The translations under genes and the position numbers were made by a program. Shown in pieces: positions 28,535-37,734 of a DNA stretch of 64,000 nucleotides. Each line of letters starts with the position of its first letter. The first letter of the stretch is position 1. This DNA comes from Petrotoga mexicana DSM 14811 (lineage in GTDB: Bacteria > Thermotogota > Thermotogae > Petrotogales > Petrotogaceae): contig NZ_AZRN01000005.1 of NCBI RefSeq assembly GCF_002895565.1, positions 33,380 through 97,379 on the forward strand, read 5' to 3'. The notes beneath the pieces are model-generated. The model searched no databases and had not been told where the DNA came from. It saw only the letters and a program-made list of their open reading frames with translations.

Positions 28535-28942
28535 TCATCTTTTTGAAAACTGAGCTCTTTTCCTAGCTTTTCTCAAACCATATTTCTTTCTTTCTACTTC
28601 TCTTGGATCTCTGGTTAATAGACCTTCTTTTTTCAAAATGGGTCTCAAAGATTCATCATAAGAAAGCAAAGCCCTGGCAATTCCAAGCCTAATGGCACCA
28701 GCTTGGCCACTCAATCCTCCACCATTAACCCTTATAACTAAATCAAACTGTCCATTCGTAGATGTAATGGTGAGTGGTTTTAAAGCTTCCATTTCCCATA
28801 CCTCGTTGCCTCTTAAATATTCTACTAAACTTTTGTATTCTTTTCCGTTTATTTTAATCTTACCATTACCTGGTCTCAAATGTACCCTCGCAACAGCTGT
28901 TTTTCTTCTACCGGTTCCATAATATTCGACAAGTTCTGCCAT
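28535..28942 (-). CDS. rpsI: 30S ribosomal protein uS9
   Basis: A 135-residue protein ([20 protein letters not shown]) with the C-terminal tail [18 protein letters not shown] that contacts the P-site tRNA. It follows rplM by 15 bases, the usual pair. Confidence 0.96.
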   Translation of the reverse strand: MAELVEYYGTGRRKTAVARVHLRPGNGKIKINGKEYKSLVEYLRGNEVWEMEALKPLTITSTNGQFDLVIRVNGGGLSGQAGAIRLGIARALLSYDESLRPILKKEGLLTRDPREVERKKYGLRKARKRAQFSKR

Positions 28943-28957
28943 TCGAATACCTCCTGA

Positions 28958-29413
28958 TTAAATATTTTCTATTTTTATCTCTTTTGGTTTCTGAGCCTGG
29001 TGTGGATGATCAGGACCAACATATACCTTTAATTTTTTCATCATATGTTTGGCTAAAATGGTCTTTGGCATCATTCCCTTCACAGCCAACTTAATTATCC
29101 TTTCAGGATGTTTATTGTACATTTGTTCAAAAGAAATTTCCTTGAGCCCTCCAGGATAACCACTGTATCTTCTGTATACTTTGTTTTCTTTTTTGTCTTT
29201 CGAAAGTTTTATTTTTTCTGCATTCACTACAACAACAAAATCTCCACAATCTATATGTGGTGTATAAGTTGGCTTGTGTTTCCCTTGTAGTATTTTTGCA
29301 ATCCTTGATGCTAGTCTTCCTAGTGTGTAGTCTTTTGCATCAATTAAGAACCATTCCCTTTTTATATCCTCTTTTTTAGCGATATACGAAGGCTGCACTA
29401 ATTTAGAATTCAT
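28958..29413 (-). CDS. rplM: 50S ribosomal protein uL13
   Basis: A 151-residue protein ([57 protein letters not shown]). The start has GGAGG nine bases upstream. Confidence 0.96.
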   Translation of the reverse strand: MNSKLVQPSYIAKKEDIKREWFLIDAKDYTLGRLASRIAKILQGKHKPTYTPHIDCGDFVVVVNAEKIKLSKDKKENKVYRRYSGYPGGLKEISFEQMYNKHPERIIKLAVKGMMPKTILAKHMMKKLKVYVGPDHPHQAQKPKEIKIENI

Positions 29414-29426
29414 TTCAAAAACCTCC

Positions 29427-29987
29427 TCATTCTTCTCTTTTTGCTTGAGCGAAACTTGTTATTTTTGTTTTTTTCAATAAAAAATGCGAAATAGACGAAT
29501 CCACAAAAAATTTGATGAAATTAAACAATAGAACTAGTAAAAAAAACACTTGCAAACTTATCCCTATGTTAGTAACGAATTGTGATGTTGGTTGATTAGT
29601 ATAAACTGGTATCGCTATAAAATAATTCAACCCGTACGCTACAACCCCCGTCAGTAAAGAAGAAATTACGTAATTGATCCAGTTGTTCAACTTAACGAAA
29701 TTTTTTAACAAATACAACGTGGTTATAAAAGCAGTCCCAGCTATAAAATTCATCAATATACCTATTAAACCACCATCACCAGCTCTGAAAATAAATAAAA
29801 AACTTTTTATTATAAGAGTAAAGAATCCAGGCAAAAAACCGTATCCCATTGTCACCAAAATGATCAAACTGTCGCTGGGATCAAATTTTAAAAAAGGTAA
29901 CAAAGGTATTATTGGAAATTCTATAAAAGTTAAAAGAAAAGAGAGTGCCCCAAATATTCCAACAATCGCAACTCTTCTACCATGCAT
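29427..29987 (-). CDS. ECF transporter S component, riboflavin-type (RibU-like)
   Basis: A 186-residue membrane protein with about five to six hydrophobic segments. The opening [20 protein letters not shown], followed by [20 protein letters not shown], resembles the substrate-binding S subunit RibU that takes up riboflavin with the shared EcfAA'T module; none of those subunits is in this window. It sits inside a ribosomal-protein operon, between rpmA and rplM. I see no FMN riboswitch upstream. The vitamin assignment is inference; the S-component fold is well supported. Confidence 0.75.
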   Translation of the reverse strand: MHGRRVAIVGIFGALSFLLTFIEFPIIPLLPFLKFDPSDSLIILVTMGYGFLPGFFTLIIKSFLFIFRAGDGGLIGILMNFIAGTAFITTLYLLKNFVKLNNWINYVISSLLTGVVAYGLNYFIAIPVYTNQPTSQFVTNIGISLQVFFLLVLLFNFIKFFVDSSISHFLLKKTKITSFAQAKREE

Positions 29988-29994
29988 AAACGGA

Positions 29995-30264
29995 TCAGTC
30001 CTTTAGGGCATAAACATCAACGAACTTCCTGTTGTTTTTAGTTTTGAACTTAACAACGCCGTCTATTTTAGCAAATATCGTGAAGTCTCTTCCTATTCCA
30101 ACGTTTTCCCCAGGATGAATCTTAGTGCCCCTTTGTCTAACAATTATAGTTCCAGCCTTAATTTTTTTGCCGTCAGAAGCCTTGACACCAAGATACTTGG
30201 GGTTGCTATCTTTTTTATTTACATCAGAGCTTTTTTTAGCAAAAAGTTGTAAATCTATTTTCAT
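29995..30264 (-). CDS. rpmA: 50S ribosomal protein bL27 with Prp-type cleavage site
   Basis: The body ([40 protein letters not shown]) is standard bL27. The start is ATG at 30264, with GGAGG upstream. The N-terminus [14 protein letters not shown] contains the LQxFA motif that, in Firmicutes, is cut by the protease Prp to expose the mature N-terminus near the peptidyl-transferase centre. The adjacent upstream gene is that protease. Confidence 0.95.
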   Translation of the reverse strand: MKIDLQLFAKKSSDVNKKDSNPKYLGVKASDGKKIKAGTIIVRQRGTKIHPGENVGIGRDFTIFAKIDGVVKFKTKNNRKFVDVYALKD

Positions 30265-30268
30265 ATTC

Positions 30269-30565
30269 TTATCTAACCTCCACTTTAAGATTTCTTGGGT
30301 AATCTTTAGATATAGCAACCAAACTTTTAAGCAAGTAATCTAATAACAATTGGGAGAGGTGAGTTTCTTGCTTGAGCGAAATCTTTAAATAGCCCTCTCT
30401 TTTCTCAATCTGACCTAAACTTTCATTTTTTAGAATTTCAGCAACAAATTGAGTTAAAACACTCACGGCACTACAAACTATATCGTTGCCAAAAGAAGAA
30501 AATTCGGCATGTCCGAAAATTTCTACACTGGGTCTTTCAGAATTGGTATAAACTGCGATAATCAT
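30269..30565 (-). CDS. prp: Ribosomal-processing cysteine protease Prp
   Basis: A 98-residue protein between rplU and rpmA, the normal place of Prp (YsxB). It has the catalytic His in GHAEF and Cys in [12 protein letters not shown]. The family removes the N-terminal extension of bL27 at LQxFA, which is present in the adjacent rpmA product. The ATG lies a few bases after the rplU stop with GAAGGG upstream. Confidence 0.92.
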   Translation of the reverse strand: MIIAVYTNSERPSVEIFGHAEFSSFGNDIVCSAVSVLTQFVAEILKNESLGQIEKREGYLKISLKQETHLSQLLLDYLLKSLVAISKDYPRNLKVEVR

Positions 30566-30570
30566 CGGCG

Positions 30571-30885
30571 TTACCCTTCAATTTCTTTTATTTTTAGAGC
30601 GGTATATTCCTGTCTGTGACCTTTTTCTCTTCTATAATTTTTTCTTCCTTCAAATTTGATTATTTTTACCTTTCTATCTTTCCCATGCTCTACAACCTCG
30701 GTAATTACCTTTGCTCCCTCAACATAAGGTTTCCCAGCTTTCTTTTCTTCATCTTTACTTAAATAAATAACTTTGTCTAATACTACCTGGTTACCTGGAT
30801 CGACATCTTTTACTTTTTCAGTGTAAATCACTTGATCTTTTTCTACCTTGTATTGTTTACCATTAAAATAGACTATAGCGTACAC
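30571..30885 (-). CDS. rplU: 50S ribosomal protein bL21
   Basis: A 104-residue protein ([40 protein letters not shown]) starting at GTG, with GGAGG eight bases upstream. First gene of the rplU-prp-rpmA group; the 115-base gap to the PBP gene is A/T-rich and presumably holds its promoter, which I could not fix. Confidence 0.95.
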   Translation of the reverse strand: MYAIVYFNGKQYKVEKDQVIYTEKVKDVDPGNQVVLDKVIYLSKDEEKKAGKPYVEGAKVITEVVEHGKDRKVKIIKFEGRKNYRREKGHRQEYTALKIKEIEG

Positions 30886-31000
30886 TTTTGCACCTCCGAT
30901 CTCTCAGAATTTTCTAAAATCCATTTGCCTATTTTACCATCTAAATAAACGGGTAGTATTAATTAATTGTTAATTTTAAAAAAATAAAACTAGACATTTT

Positions 31001-33079
31001 TCACTCTATGAACTTTTCTATTACTTTAGCTTGGTCAGGATATATATACTTTATTTGATTATAAATCTCCTTTAATTGTGCTTGCTTATCTTTATCGATA
31101 GTAATGCTGTTCAAGTAACTTTCCAAATCGTAACCGTTTTGAATGAAGGAAAATGGTTCTTTAAAGAAATCCGTCAGATTCTCTTTTTTCCATTGCTCGA
31201 TTTCTTTTACCACATCAGGATAAAGATATTGAATTTCCCTCTGGGCAGCGTTTATCTTTTTTTCAAGCTCTTTATACGGATAATCGAACTTGACCGAATT
31301 TAAATATCCCACAACGTTCCCCCCGGTGGAAACGAAATCAATGGGACTTTCAAAAAATGAAATACTTTCTTGTATACTTTTTAAACTAAGATAAACATAA
31401 ACCTCTTCGCTTTGGCCATAATAAAGTAAAGAGGTGGCAATCTCTTTTGCCCAGGGAACAGCCGTGTAAGAAGATAAAAGATCTTCCCCTTTAACCATAG
31501 TGGTTAAAACCTCGCTACCGGTGTATCCAACAAACCAAGCTGATAAATCAGAAGTTCCGGTTTTACCATGTAAATCTAAATCTAAAACATTTGCTCTTTG
31601 CCCTGTTCCTTCTAAAACGACTTTTCTCATTAAAGTATTCATTGTGGCATATGAATCATTGGATATACCATCGATTTTTCTTTCAACATTTGGATATCTT
31701 TTATATATTAAATTCCCTTTTTTATCGTAAACTTCTGAAATTATGTAAGTCGAAGGAATAATACCGTAATTTGGGAAAAGTGAATAAGCTTTTGTAAACT
31801 CATATGGACTTGTTTCCACAGTTCCCAGCGACAATGTTAAATCATTGGGATATTTACCTTGAACACCTACAACATTTGAAAGAAAATTCTTTATTGTTTC
31901 TATAGACCTTTGAGGAGATATATCTATATGAGAAGCGAGGTAGATCGATGGAATGTTTATGGAATCGACTAACGCTTCTTCTAAAGTGACCGTTCCTCTG
32001 TATGTCTTATCAAAATTTTCCGGGGCCCAATCACCAAATTTCATAGGTTGATCGGGAAGTACCGTATCTGTATCATAACCATTTTCCAAAGCTAAAAGAT
32101 AATAAAATGGTTTAATAGCAGAACCAACTTGTTGTTGGGAATAGAAAACATCGTATTCTCCACCCCAAAAACTTAATATTTCACCAGTTTTGTTGTTGAT
32201 CACAATGGCAGAGGTTGATGAATCTACAGTAACAGAATCGAATAAATTCTTATTAAAGGTGGTTTTTATAGTATACCCACCACCCTTTAATCCTATATCT
32301 TCTTCTTCTACTTTGATTCTATAAACTAAATTTAAATATCTTTCATCGTAGGTTTGAGGGTAAAAAACCATCTTATCAATTCTTTCCTTAACGCTGTCTT
32401 TTTCTTCTATTATAAAATTACTAGGAAGGGAATTTAAAACTATCATCCCCTGATTTTTAGCTCTTTCTGGGTACTTATAGGGGTTGTAAACTTCTGGTCC
32501 GTTTATTATCCCTATTAAAACTAGCATCTCTTCGTAACTTAAATTTTGTAACTCTTTTCCGTAATATCTCTCTGCCGCAGCCCCAAATCCTGAAATGTCA
32601 TTCCCTAAATACACACTATTCATATAAGCTTCCAAAATTTCTTCTTTTGTATAAGACCTCTCCAGAAAAAAAGCAAGCATAATATCCATTATTTTCCTTT
32701 TAATAGTTCTTTCATTTGTGAGATAAACAGTTTTGGCAAGTTGTTGAGTTAGGGTACTCCCACCTTGGACTATAGAAAAGTTCTTTATATTTGTTAATGC
32801 AGCTCTCGTCAGCGCCTTAATATTGATCCCATTGTGTTCGTAAAACTCTCTATCTTCTGACCACAAAAGGAAATATATCAATTCTGAAGGCATTTCATCC
32901 AGCTTAACATATTTGTATTTTGTTGATAGTATCTGTTCTCCATTATCGAATAGATAAGTGTTGTACTTGGGATCTACAAGAAAAATAGAAGTTGAATCAT
33001 TGTAATAGCCGTATACATAGAAAAATAAAGCAAAAAAAATTGCCATTCCCATAAAAAAACCTATAATGAAACTCTTTAT
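31001..33079 (-). CDS. Class A penicillin-binding protein (PBP1A-type)
   Basis: A bifunctional peptidoglycan synthase of about 692 residues. After a basic-hydrophobic N-terminus comes a GT51 glycosyltransferase (LWSEDREFYEHNG with catalytic Glu ~75; QGGSTLTQQLAKTVYL), then a transpeptidase with SAIK (Ser ~320), SIN (~373) and KTGTS (~506). A C-terminal ~110 residues contain a duplicated segment. The start is uncertain: GGAGG (33092-33088) points, at 8-nt spacing, to an ATA codon at 33079; GTG at 33088 overlaps the Shine-Dalgarno and the next ATG is at 33052. The frame extends to 33175 through repeat-like DNA, which I reject. Confidence 0.9.
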   Translation of the reverse strand: MKSFIIGFFMGMAIFFALFFYVYGYYNDSTSIFLVDPKYNTYLFDNGEQILSTKYKYVKLDEMPSELIYFLLWSEDREFYEHNGINIKALTRAALTNIKNFSIVQGGSTLTQQLAKTVYLTNERTIKRKIMDIMLAFFLERSYTKEEILEAYMNSVYLGNDISGFGAAAERYYGKELQNLSYEEMLVLIGIINGPEVYNPYKYPERAKNQGMIVLNSLPSNFIIEEKDSVKERIDKMVFYPQTYDERYLNLVYRIKVEEEDIGLKGGGYTIKTTFNKNLFDSVTVDSSTSAIVINNKTGEILSFWGGEYDVFYSQQQVGSAIKPFYYLLALENGYDTDTVLPDQPMKFGDWAPENFDKTYRGTVTLEEALVDSINIPSIYLASHIDISPQRSIETIKNFLSNVVGVQGKYPNDLTLSLGTVETSPYEFTKAYSLFPNYGIIPSTYIISEVYDKKGNLIYKRYPNVERKIDGISNDSYATMNTLMRKVVLEGTGQRANVLDLDLHGKTGTSDLSAWFVGYTGSEVLTTMVKGEDLLSSYTAVPWAKEIATSLLYYGQSEEVYVYLSLKSIQESISFFESPIDFVSTGGNVVGYLNSVKFDYPYKELEKKINAAQREIQYLYPDVVKEIEQWKKENLTDFFKEPFSFIQNGYDLESYLNSITIDKDKQAQLKEIYNQIKYIYPDQAKVIEKFIE

Positions 33080-33200
33080 AAAAAACACCTCCGCTTGTTT
33101 GCCGCAGTGTGCAAACAAAGATCTTTTAAAAAAAAGACTTTTGTTTTTGGGGAGTTTGAGGGGTTTACCCCTCAATGTCCGGGGTTACCCCTTAACGCCT
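33080..33200 (-). promoter_or_regulatory. Hairpin-rich leader of the PBP gene
   Basis: On the minus strand a perfect 8-bp hairpin TTGTTTGC/GCAAACAA (33117-33096) ends three bases before the GGAGG. Further upstream is a G/C-rich stretch (about 33151-33188) with nested palindromes: GAGGGGTTTACCCCTC and GGGGTTACCCC. Beyond 33200 the DNA is A/T-rich; TATGAT preceded by TGG near 33209-33217 is a possible extended -10. Confidence 0.45.
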
Positions 33201-33430
33201 GAGGATATCATACCATATTTAGATTTATATTTTTTAAAAATTTTAGTAATAAATAATATTATAGAAAATATTTTGCTTGTTTTTCTAAATGAAAAATGTT
33301 AAAATAATGGTGAAAGAATTTATAAGAATAACAAATTTTCCATAAAAGTAAAATAATAGTAATTAAATTGATAGAAAACAAAAATGCCTATGTAATCCTT
33401 AATAGTATAATTGTTTCTGTCTAAATTTAA

Positions 33431-33459
33431 TTGACTTAAGGAAACGCGACAAAAATAAT
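33431..33459 (+). promoter_or_regulatory. Probable promoter of yebC
   Basis: TTGACT (33431-33436) and AATAAT (33454-33459) are separated by 17 bases and lie about 30 nt before the yebC start. Both hexamers match consensus in five of six positions. The rest of the 411-base gap between the PBP start and yebC is A/T-rich with no other feature I can support. Confidence 0.45.
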
Positions 33460-33490
33460 TTATTCAATGTTTGTGAGGAGGCTGAATATT

Positions 33491-34246
33491 ATGTCAGGAC
33501 ATAATAAATGGGCAAATATTAAACACAGAAAAGGTGCACAAGATGCAAAAAGATCCCAAATGTTTACAAAACTCATTAGAGAGCTTACAATAGCTGCTAG
33601 AGAAGGTGGAGGAGATCCAGAAGCTAATCCACGTTTAAGAACCGCGGTAGAAAACGCTAAGGCAGCTAACATGCCTAAAGACAAGATCGAATCAGCTATA
33701 AAAAAAGGAACCGGTGAATTAGAGGGTGAAGAACTCACCGAAATAATGTACGAGGCATACGGTCCAGGAGGAGTTGCGCTCCTAATTTCGGTTGTAACCG
33801 ATAACAAGAATAGAACCGCTCAAGAGGTTCGCCATGTTCTCTCGAAATGGGGTGGATCTTTAGCAGAATCAGGTTCTGTTTCGTGGAATTTTGAACGAAA
33901 AGGACTAATAACCATCCCCAAAGAAGAAGTTGAAGATATTGACGAGTTAATGTTAGTCGCGGTTGAAGCTGGCGCAGAAGATTTAGATGAAAACACCGAT
34001 CCTTTAGAAATCATCACCGCCCCTGAAAATCTAACTCAAGTCAGAAATGCTCTAAAAGAAGCAGGATATACCGTTTCCGAAAAGTTAACCTTTTTACCCA
34101 AAACAACCGTTAAGCTTTCTGATGAAGACGCCGAAAAGTTATTAAAATTGTTGAATGCATTGGATGATATGGATGATGTTCAAGAAGTATTCGGAAATTA
34201 TGAGATTGACGATGAAGTAATGGAAAGACTCGCTGCAAACATTTAA
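33491..34246 (+). CDS. yebC: YebC/PmpR-family protein (TACO1 family)
   Basis: A 251-residue protein with the family start [59 protein letters not shown] and [18 protein letters not shown] are diagnostic. The family was long annotated as a DNA-binding regulator; recent work links it to relief of ribosome stalling. ATG at 33491 has GAGGAGG ten bases upstream; an upstream ATG at 33467 is not supported. A terminator follows directly. Confidence 0.93.
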   Translation: MSGHNKWANIKHRKGAQDAKRSQMFTKLIRELTIAAREGGGDPEANPRLRTAVENAKAANMPKDKIESAIKKGTGELEGEELTEIMYEAYGPGGVALLISVVTDNKNRTAQEVRHVLSKWGGSLAESGSVSWNFERKGLITIPKEEVEDIDELMLVAVEAGAEDLDENTDPLEIITAPENLTQVRNALKEAGYTVSEKLTFLPKTTVKLSDEDAEKLLKLLNALDDMDDVQEVFGNYEIDDEVMERLAANI

Positions 34247-34254
34247 AAACCCAT

Positions 34255-34284
34255 AAATGGGGACTTTCGTCCCCATTTTAAATT
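34255..34284 (+). terminator. Terminator after yebC
   Basis: A perfect 10-bp stem AAATGGGGAC with its complement around a TTTC-type loop, followed by TTAAATTATT. It begins nine bases after the yebC stop. The T-tract is moderate. Confidence 0.7.
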
Positions 34285-34317
34285 ATTAGGGAACTATTTG
34301 GGAAAGGATAACTACAA

Positions 34318-35085
34318 ATGAAAAGATTTCCCTTAATACTTATATTAATTACATCGATAATCTCCACCTTGAATTTCGCCTCTAGTCCCTCGAAGGTACT
34401 TTTTTTAAGTGATTTCACTCAAACTTTGAAAAACGAATTTATTTTTGATTTAAAGTTTGAAGATATTTACGAAACTAAGTTCAATTTTGACTTTGAATCT
34501 TTAGAAGACGAAGTTCGATTATCGAATGTAGATAATGTAATTAATTATTTCAAATTCGATCAAGCAGGCTTCGAATTTTCGTATAGAAATCCCGGAAATA
34601 GAAACGACCCATACTTTTTAACAGAAAGTTTTGATAGTTTCAGCATGGTATTGGACGATTATTTTGTACTAACATTCAACGATCTGAAAATTGGCGTTAT
34701 CTTCAAAGAATCGCTTTTTAACATGTCCTTTTGGACTAAGGTCACAGACCTTTCTCAATCAAAAATTGCGTTGACTTTAGCAATTCCAAACAAATTAGGT
34801 ATATCTCTAGGGTTTGAAGATCTTATGAAGTACTATTTTAGAGCTGGAGATTTACTTTTTTCTTTGGATAATAATGCTCTTGACTCTGTTTATATTTTGA
34901 ATCAAGATTTTCTATTGGAGTACAATTCGAGCACCAAATCTCTTTTGATTGATTCGATTTACTTCGATAAAAATGAAGAAAATTTCTATTTTCGAATACC
35001 TGTTACGAGAAATTTATTTCTGACTTATTCCAATCTTGGAATAGGTGTTTCTTTCTATATAGAACTCTTAAGCGAAAATAGATAA
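34318..35085 (+). CDS. Exported protein of unknown function
   Basis: A 255-residue protein not recognised. Residues 1-21 (MKRFPLILILITSIISTLNF-A) are a signal peptide. The mature part is rich in alternating hydrophobic and charged residues (FEFSYRNPG, YYFRAGDLLFSL, FYFRIPVTRNLFLTYSNLG), which suggests beta-strands, possibly an outer-envelope (toga) barrel or lipid-binding sheet. AAAGGA lies about nine bases before the ATG. cheR follows 19 bases later, so the two are likely co-transcribed. Confidence 0.7.
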   Translation: MKRFPLILILITSIISTLNFASSPSKVLFLSDFTQTLKNEFIFDLKFEDIYETKFNFDFESLEDEVRLSNVDNVINYFKFDQAGFEFSYRNPGNRNDPYFLTESFDSFSMVLDDYFVLTFNDLKIGVIFKESLFNMSFWTKVTDLSQSKIALTLAIPNKLGISLGFEDLMKYYFRAGDLLFSLDNNALDSVYILNQDFLLEYNSSTKSLLIDSIYFDKNEENFYFRIPVTRNLFLTYSNLGIGVSFYIELLSENR

Positions 35086-35104
35086 ATAAATTTGGAGGAA
35101 AAAG

Positions 35105-35914
35105 ATGGCGGATTATTATTCTTCTCCTTATGATGACGAAGATTACAAATTGTTTTTGAAAAAGTTGGTAACCCATTTCAATCTAGATCTCTCTGGATAC
35201 AAACAACACAGAGTAAGGCGTAGAACGGATATATTGCTCAAAAAGTATGGAATCAATTCTTATTCGGAATATCTAGAATTATTACAAAAAAATAAGGACA
35301 AATGGCAGGAGTTTTTAGATAAACTCACCATAAATGTTACGGAATTTTTTAGGAACCCAGAGAAATGGGAATATTTAAAACAAGAAATAATCCCCAAGCT
35401 CATTAAAAATCACAAACCGAGGCTAAAATTTTGGAGTGCAGGTTGTTCTACAGGAGAGGAACCTTACACACTTGCTATTATATTAAATGAATTAGGTATT
35501 TCCAGCAAATCAACAATAATCGCTTCAGATTTTGACGATGGAGCTTTACAGCAAGCCAAACGTGGCATATATAATGAAAAAAGTTTAATAAACTTAAACG
35601 ATGAATACATAAAAAAGTATTTCAAAAAAACAGAAGAAGGTAAATACGAAATAAAAGATTTCATCAAAAATAATGTTACTTTCAATAAAATGAACCTCCT
35701 ATTTGACGAGTTTGAAAAGAATTTTGATTTAATCATATGTAGGAATGTTGTCATATATTTTGACAACGACGCTAAAGAAAAGTTATACAAAAAATTCTAC
35801 GATGCTTTAAATCCTGGAGGAGTGTTGTTTGTTGGTTCTACGGAAAGAATTTTCAATCATAAGGCCTTTGGCTTCACTTCTATTGCTCCCTTTTTTTACA
35901 AAAAAATTATTTAG
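35105..35914 (+). CDS. cheR: CheR-type protein-glutamate methyltransferase
   Basis: A 269-residue enzyme that methylates chemoreceptor glutamates using SAM. The all-helical N-terminal domain (YKQHRVRRRTDILLKKYGIN) is followed by LTINVTEFFRNPEKWEYL, the SAM-binding loop FWSAGCSTGEEPYTLAI and the acidic residue of IIASDFDDG, then LIICRNVVIYFD. No other chemotaxis gene is in the window. GGAGG lies eight bases upstream. Confidence 0.93.
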   Translation: MADYYSSPYDDEDYKLFLKKLVTHFNLDLSGYKQHRVRRRTDILLKKYGINSYSEYLELLQKNKDKWQEFLDKLTINVTEFFRNPEKWEYLKQEIIPKLIKNHKPRLKFWSAGCSTGEEPYTLAIILNELGISSKSTIIASDFDDGALQQAKRGIYNEKSLINLNDEYIKKYFKKTEEGKYEIKDFIKNNVTFNKMNLLFDEFEKNFDLIICRNVVIYFDNDAKEKLYKKFYDALNPGGVLFVGSTERIFNHKAFGFTSIAPFFYKKII

Positions 35915-35918
35915 TTGA

Positions 35919-36145
35919 AGGGGCAAATCCTTCTAATCTTCCTTATGTGGGGAGCGGGGCAAAGGGGCAAATCCTTCTAATCTTCCTTATGGGTGGGGAG
36001 CGGGGCAAAGGGGCGCTAATAAAGACTAAGTGCAGCTTACGAGAAAACGATGCTAACAATTAACTCACAAAAAGGCTCGGCTTTTAAAAGGGTCATAGGG
36101 CGGAGCCCTCCCCCACCCCTTCTGGGCTAGGGACCGTAGGTCCCT
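35919..36145 (+). repeat. Composite G-rich repeat between cheR and mtnA
   Basis: A near-identical direct repeat of 44 and 46 bases (35919-35962, 35963-36008) begins AGGGGCAAATCCTTCTAATC; each ends in the G-run core, the second with four G-runs (35991-36016). Next come the 28-base module GGCGCTAATAAAGACTAAG... (36012-36039), the module with CTTTTAAAAGGGTCATAGGG and a GGGC/GCCC hairpin (36079-36111), and AGGGACC-GTA-GGTCCCT (36129-36145). The order and orientation to the downstream gene match 6493-6238. No open frame is present. Confidence 0.8.
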
Positions 36146-36202
36146 CTTTACAAAAGAAATAATAAAAAAGAACAAATTACATATTATACGAGGAGGAAAC
36201 AA

Positions 36203-37258
36203 ATGAAAAATATAAAAACAATGACAATGGAATGGACAGGTAACAGTCTAATTTTGATAGATCAGAGGTATTTACCTATAGAAGAAAAGTATGTAGAATG
36301 TCAGACTTATCTCGATGTTGCTAATTCAATAAAAGACATGGTAGTAAGAGGAGCTCCCGCTATAGGAGCGACCGCAGCATTTGGCTTTGTTTTAGGGGCA
36401 AAAGAGTTTTCCTATCTTTCTGACAAAAATCTATTTTTAAACAAATTGGAAGAAGTAAAAAACAGTTTATCTAAAACCCGCCCCACTGCTGTAAACTTAT
36501 TTTGGGCGTTGAACAGGATGGATAAACTTTTAAAAGATAGCCTTCCCACAAAAGGAATAAATGACCTTGTCAACATATTAGAAGAAGAAGCACTGAAGAT
36601 TGCCTACGAAGACATTGAAATAAATAAACAGATTGGTAAGAACGGAGAGTCTTTGTTAAACGACGGGGACACCGTTTTGACACATTGCAATGCAGGAGCA
36701 TTAGCAACAGTTGATTATGGAACCGCTTTAGGGGTTATTAGAGCAGCTGTTGAAAATGGAAAAGATATACAGGTCTATGCAGATGAAACCAGACCATACC
36801 TTCAAGGAGCTAGATTAACCGTTTGGGAATTGGTTAAAAGCGGTATCAAAACTACACTAATTACAGATAACATGGCAGGTTGGGTAATGAAACAAGGAAA
36901 AATAAATGCTGTAATAGTAGGAGCCGATAGAATCGCACGTAATGGGGATGTTGCTAATAAAATTGGAACTTATTCTGTAGCTGTTCTTGCAAAAAAGCAT
37001 GGTATTCCTTTTTATGTTGCAGCTCCACTTTCAACTATAGACATAGAAACAAAAAATGGGGAAGGTATTCCCATCGAAGAAAGGAATCATAATGAGGTCA
37101 GATTTTGCCATAAAACTCGTTTAGTGACAGACGATGTAAATGTATACAACCCTGCTTTTGATGTAACTCCAAATGAATTAGTTACAGCGATAATTACCGA
37201 AAAGAAAGTCCTAAGACCTCCATATGAGAAAAATATAGTGGAAGTGGTCACCCTTTGA
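36203..37258 (+). CDS. mtnA: S-methyl-5-thioribose-1-phosphate isomerase
   Basis: A 351-residue enzyme that isomerises methylthioribose-1-phosphate to the ribulose form in methionine salvage. MVVRGAPAIGATAAFGFVLG, the catalytic Cys in LTHCNAGALATVDYGTALG and the Asp in VGADRIARNGDVANKIGTY separate it from eIF2B-type relatives. GAGGAGG lies eight bases before the ATG. A long repeat array occupies its leader. No SAM riboswitch was seen. Confidence 0.94.
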   Translation: MKNIKTMTMEWTGNSLILIDQRYLPIEEKYVECQTYLDVANSIKDMVVRGAPAIGATAAFGFVLGAKEFSYLSDKNLFLNKLEEVKNSLSKTRPTAVNLFWALNRMDKLLKDSLPTKGINDLVNILEEEALKIAYEDIEINKQIGKNGESLLNDGDTVLTHCNAGALATVDYGTALGVIRAAVENGKDIQVYADETRPYLQGARLTVWELVKSGIKTTLITDNMAGWVMKQGKINAVIVGADRIARNGDVANKIGTYSVAVLAKKHGIPFYVAAPLSTIDIETKNGEGIPIEERNHNEVRFCHKTRLVTDDVNVYNPAFDVTPNELVTAIITEKKVLRPPYEKNIVEVVTL

Positions 37259-37722
37259 AAATACTTGTAATTAGCGATCTACATATTCCTATAAAATCAG
37301 ACTTGAAAAGCCTAGACAAATTAAACTTTGGGTTTTATGATCAAATATTTTTACTTGGAGACATCGTAGATATCGAAGTACTGAATTACTTAGAAAATCA
37401 AAAGCCCATACTTCATGCTGTGTATGGAAATATGGACGATTTTTATATAAAAAATCGACTCCCCGAAAAATTGTCTTTAGAATTATTTGACAAAAAAATA
37501 GGCCTTATCCATGGTCATCAAACTGGTCGTGCAATACCTGAAAAACTGTTGAAATATTTTAATAAAAAGATCGATTTGATGGTCTTTGGACATTCGCATT
37601 ATCAAGAGAAATATGAAATAGAGGATACTTTGATATTGAATCCAGGGGCTTTTTGCGAAGGAGAGTATGCAGAAATAGAATTGAATGAAAGTATCTTTGA
37701 AATCAAATTACTGCATCTGTAA
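37255..37722 (+). CDS. YfcE/MJ0936-type metallophosphodiesterase
   Basis: A 155-residue calcineurin-like phosphoesterase. The metal-binding motifs occur in order: ISDLH (D-x-H), LLGDIVD, YGNMD, GLIHGHQTG and FGHSH. The start is TTG overlapping the mtnA stop (TTGA), indicating coupling. The physiological phosphodiester is unknown; members of this family hydrolyse cyclic nucleotides or model diesters in vitro. Confidence 0.9.
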   Translation: MKILVISDLHIPIKSDLKSLDKLNFGFYDQIFLLGDIVDIEVLNYLENQKPILHAVYGNMDDFYIKNRLPEKLSLELFDKKIGLIHGHQTGRAIPEKLLKYFNKKIDLMVFGHSHYQEKYEIEDTLILNPGAFCEGEYAEIELNESIFEIKLLHL

Positions 37723-37734
37723 TTTTACGAGAAG

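Noticed and set aside
29988..30268. FMN riboswitch upstream of the RibU-like gene
   Set aside because: The region is coding (rpmA) and none of the FMN-element consensus blocks was found.
33080..33175. N-terminal extension of the PBP from TTG at 33175
   Set aside because: It runs through the G/C palindromes and a hairpin, with no ribosome binding site.
35919..36016. CRISPR array
   Set aside because: Only two units, directly adjacent without spacers, and part of a dispersed repeat family; no cas genes are in the window.
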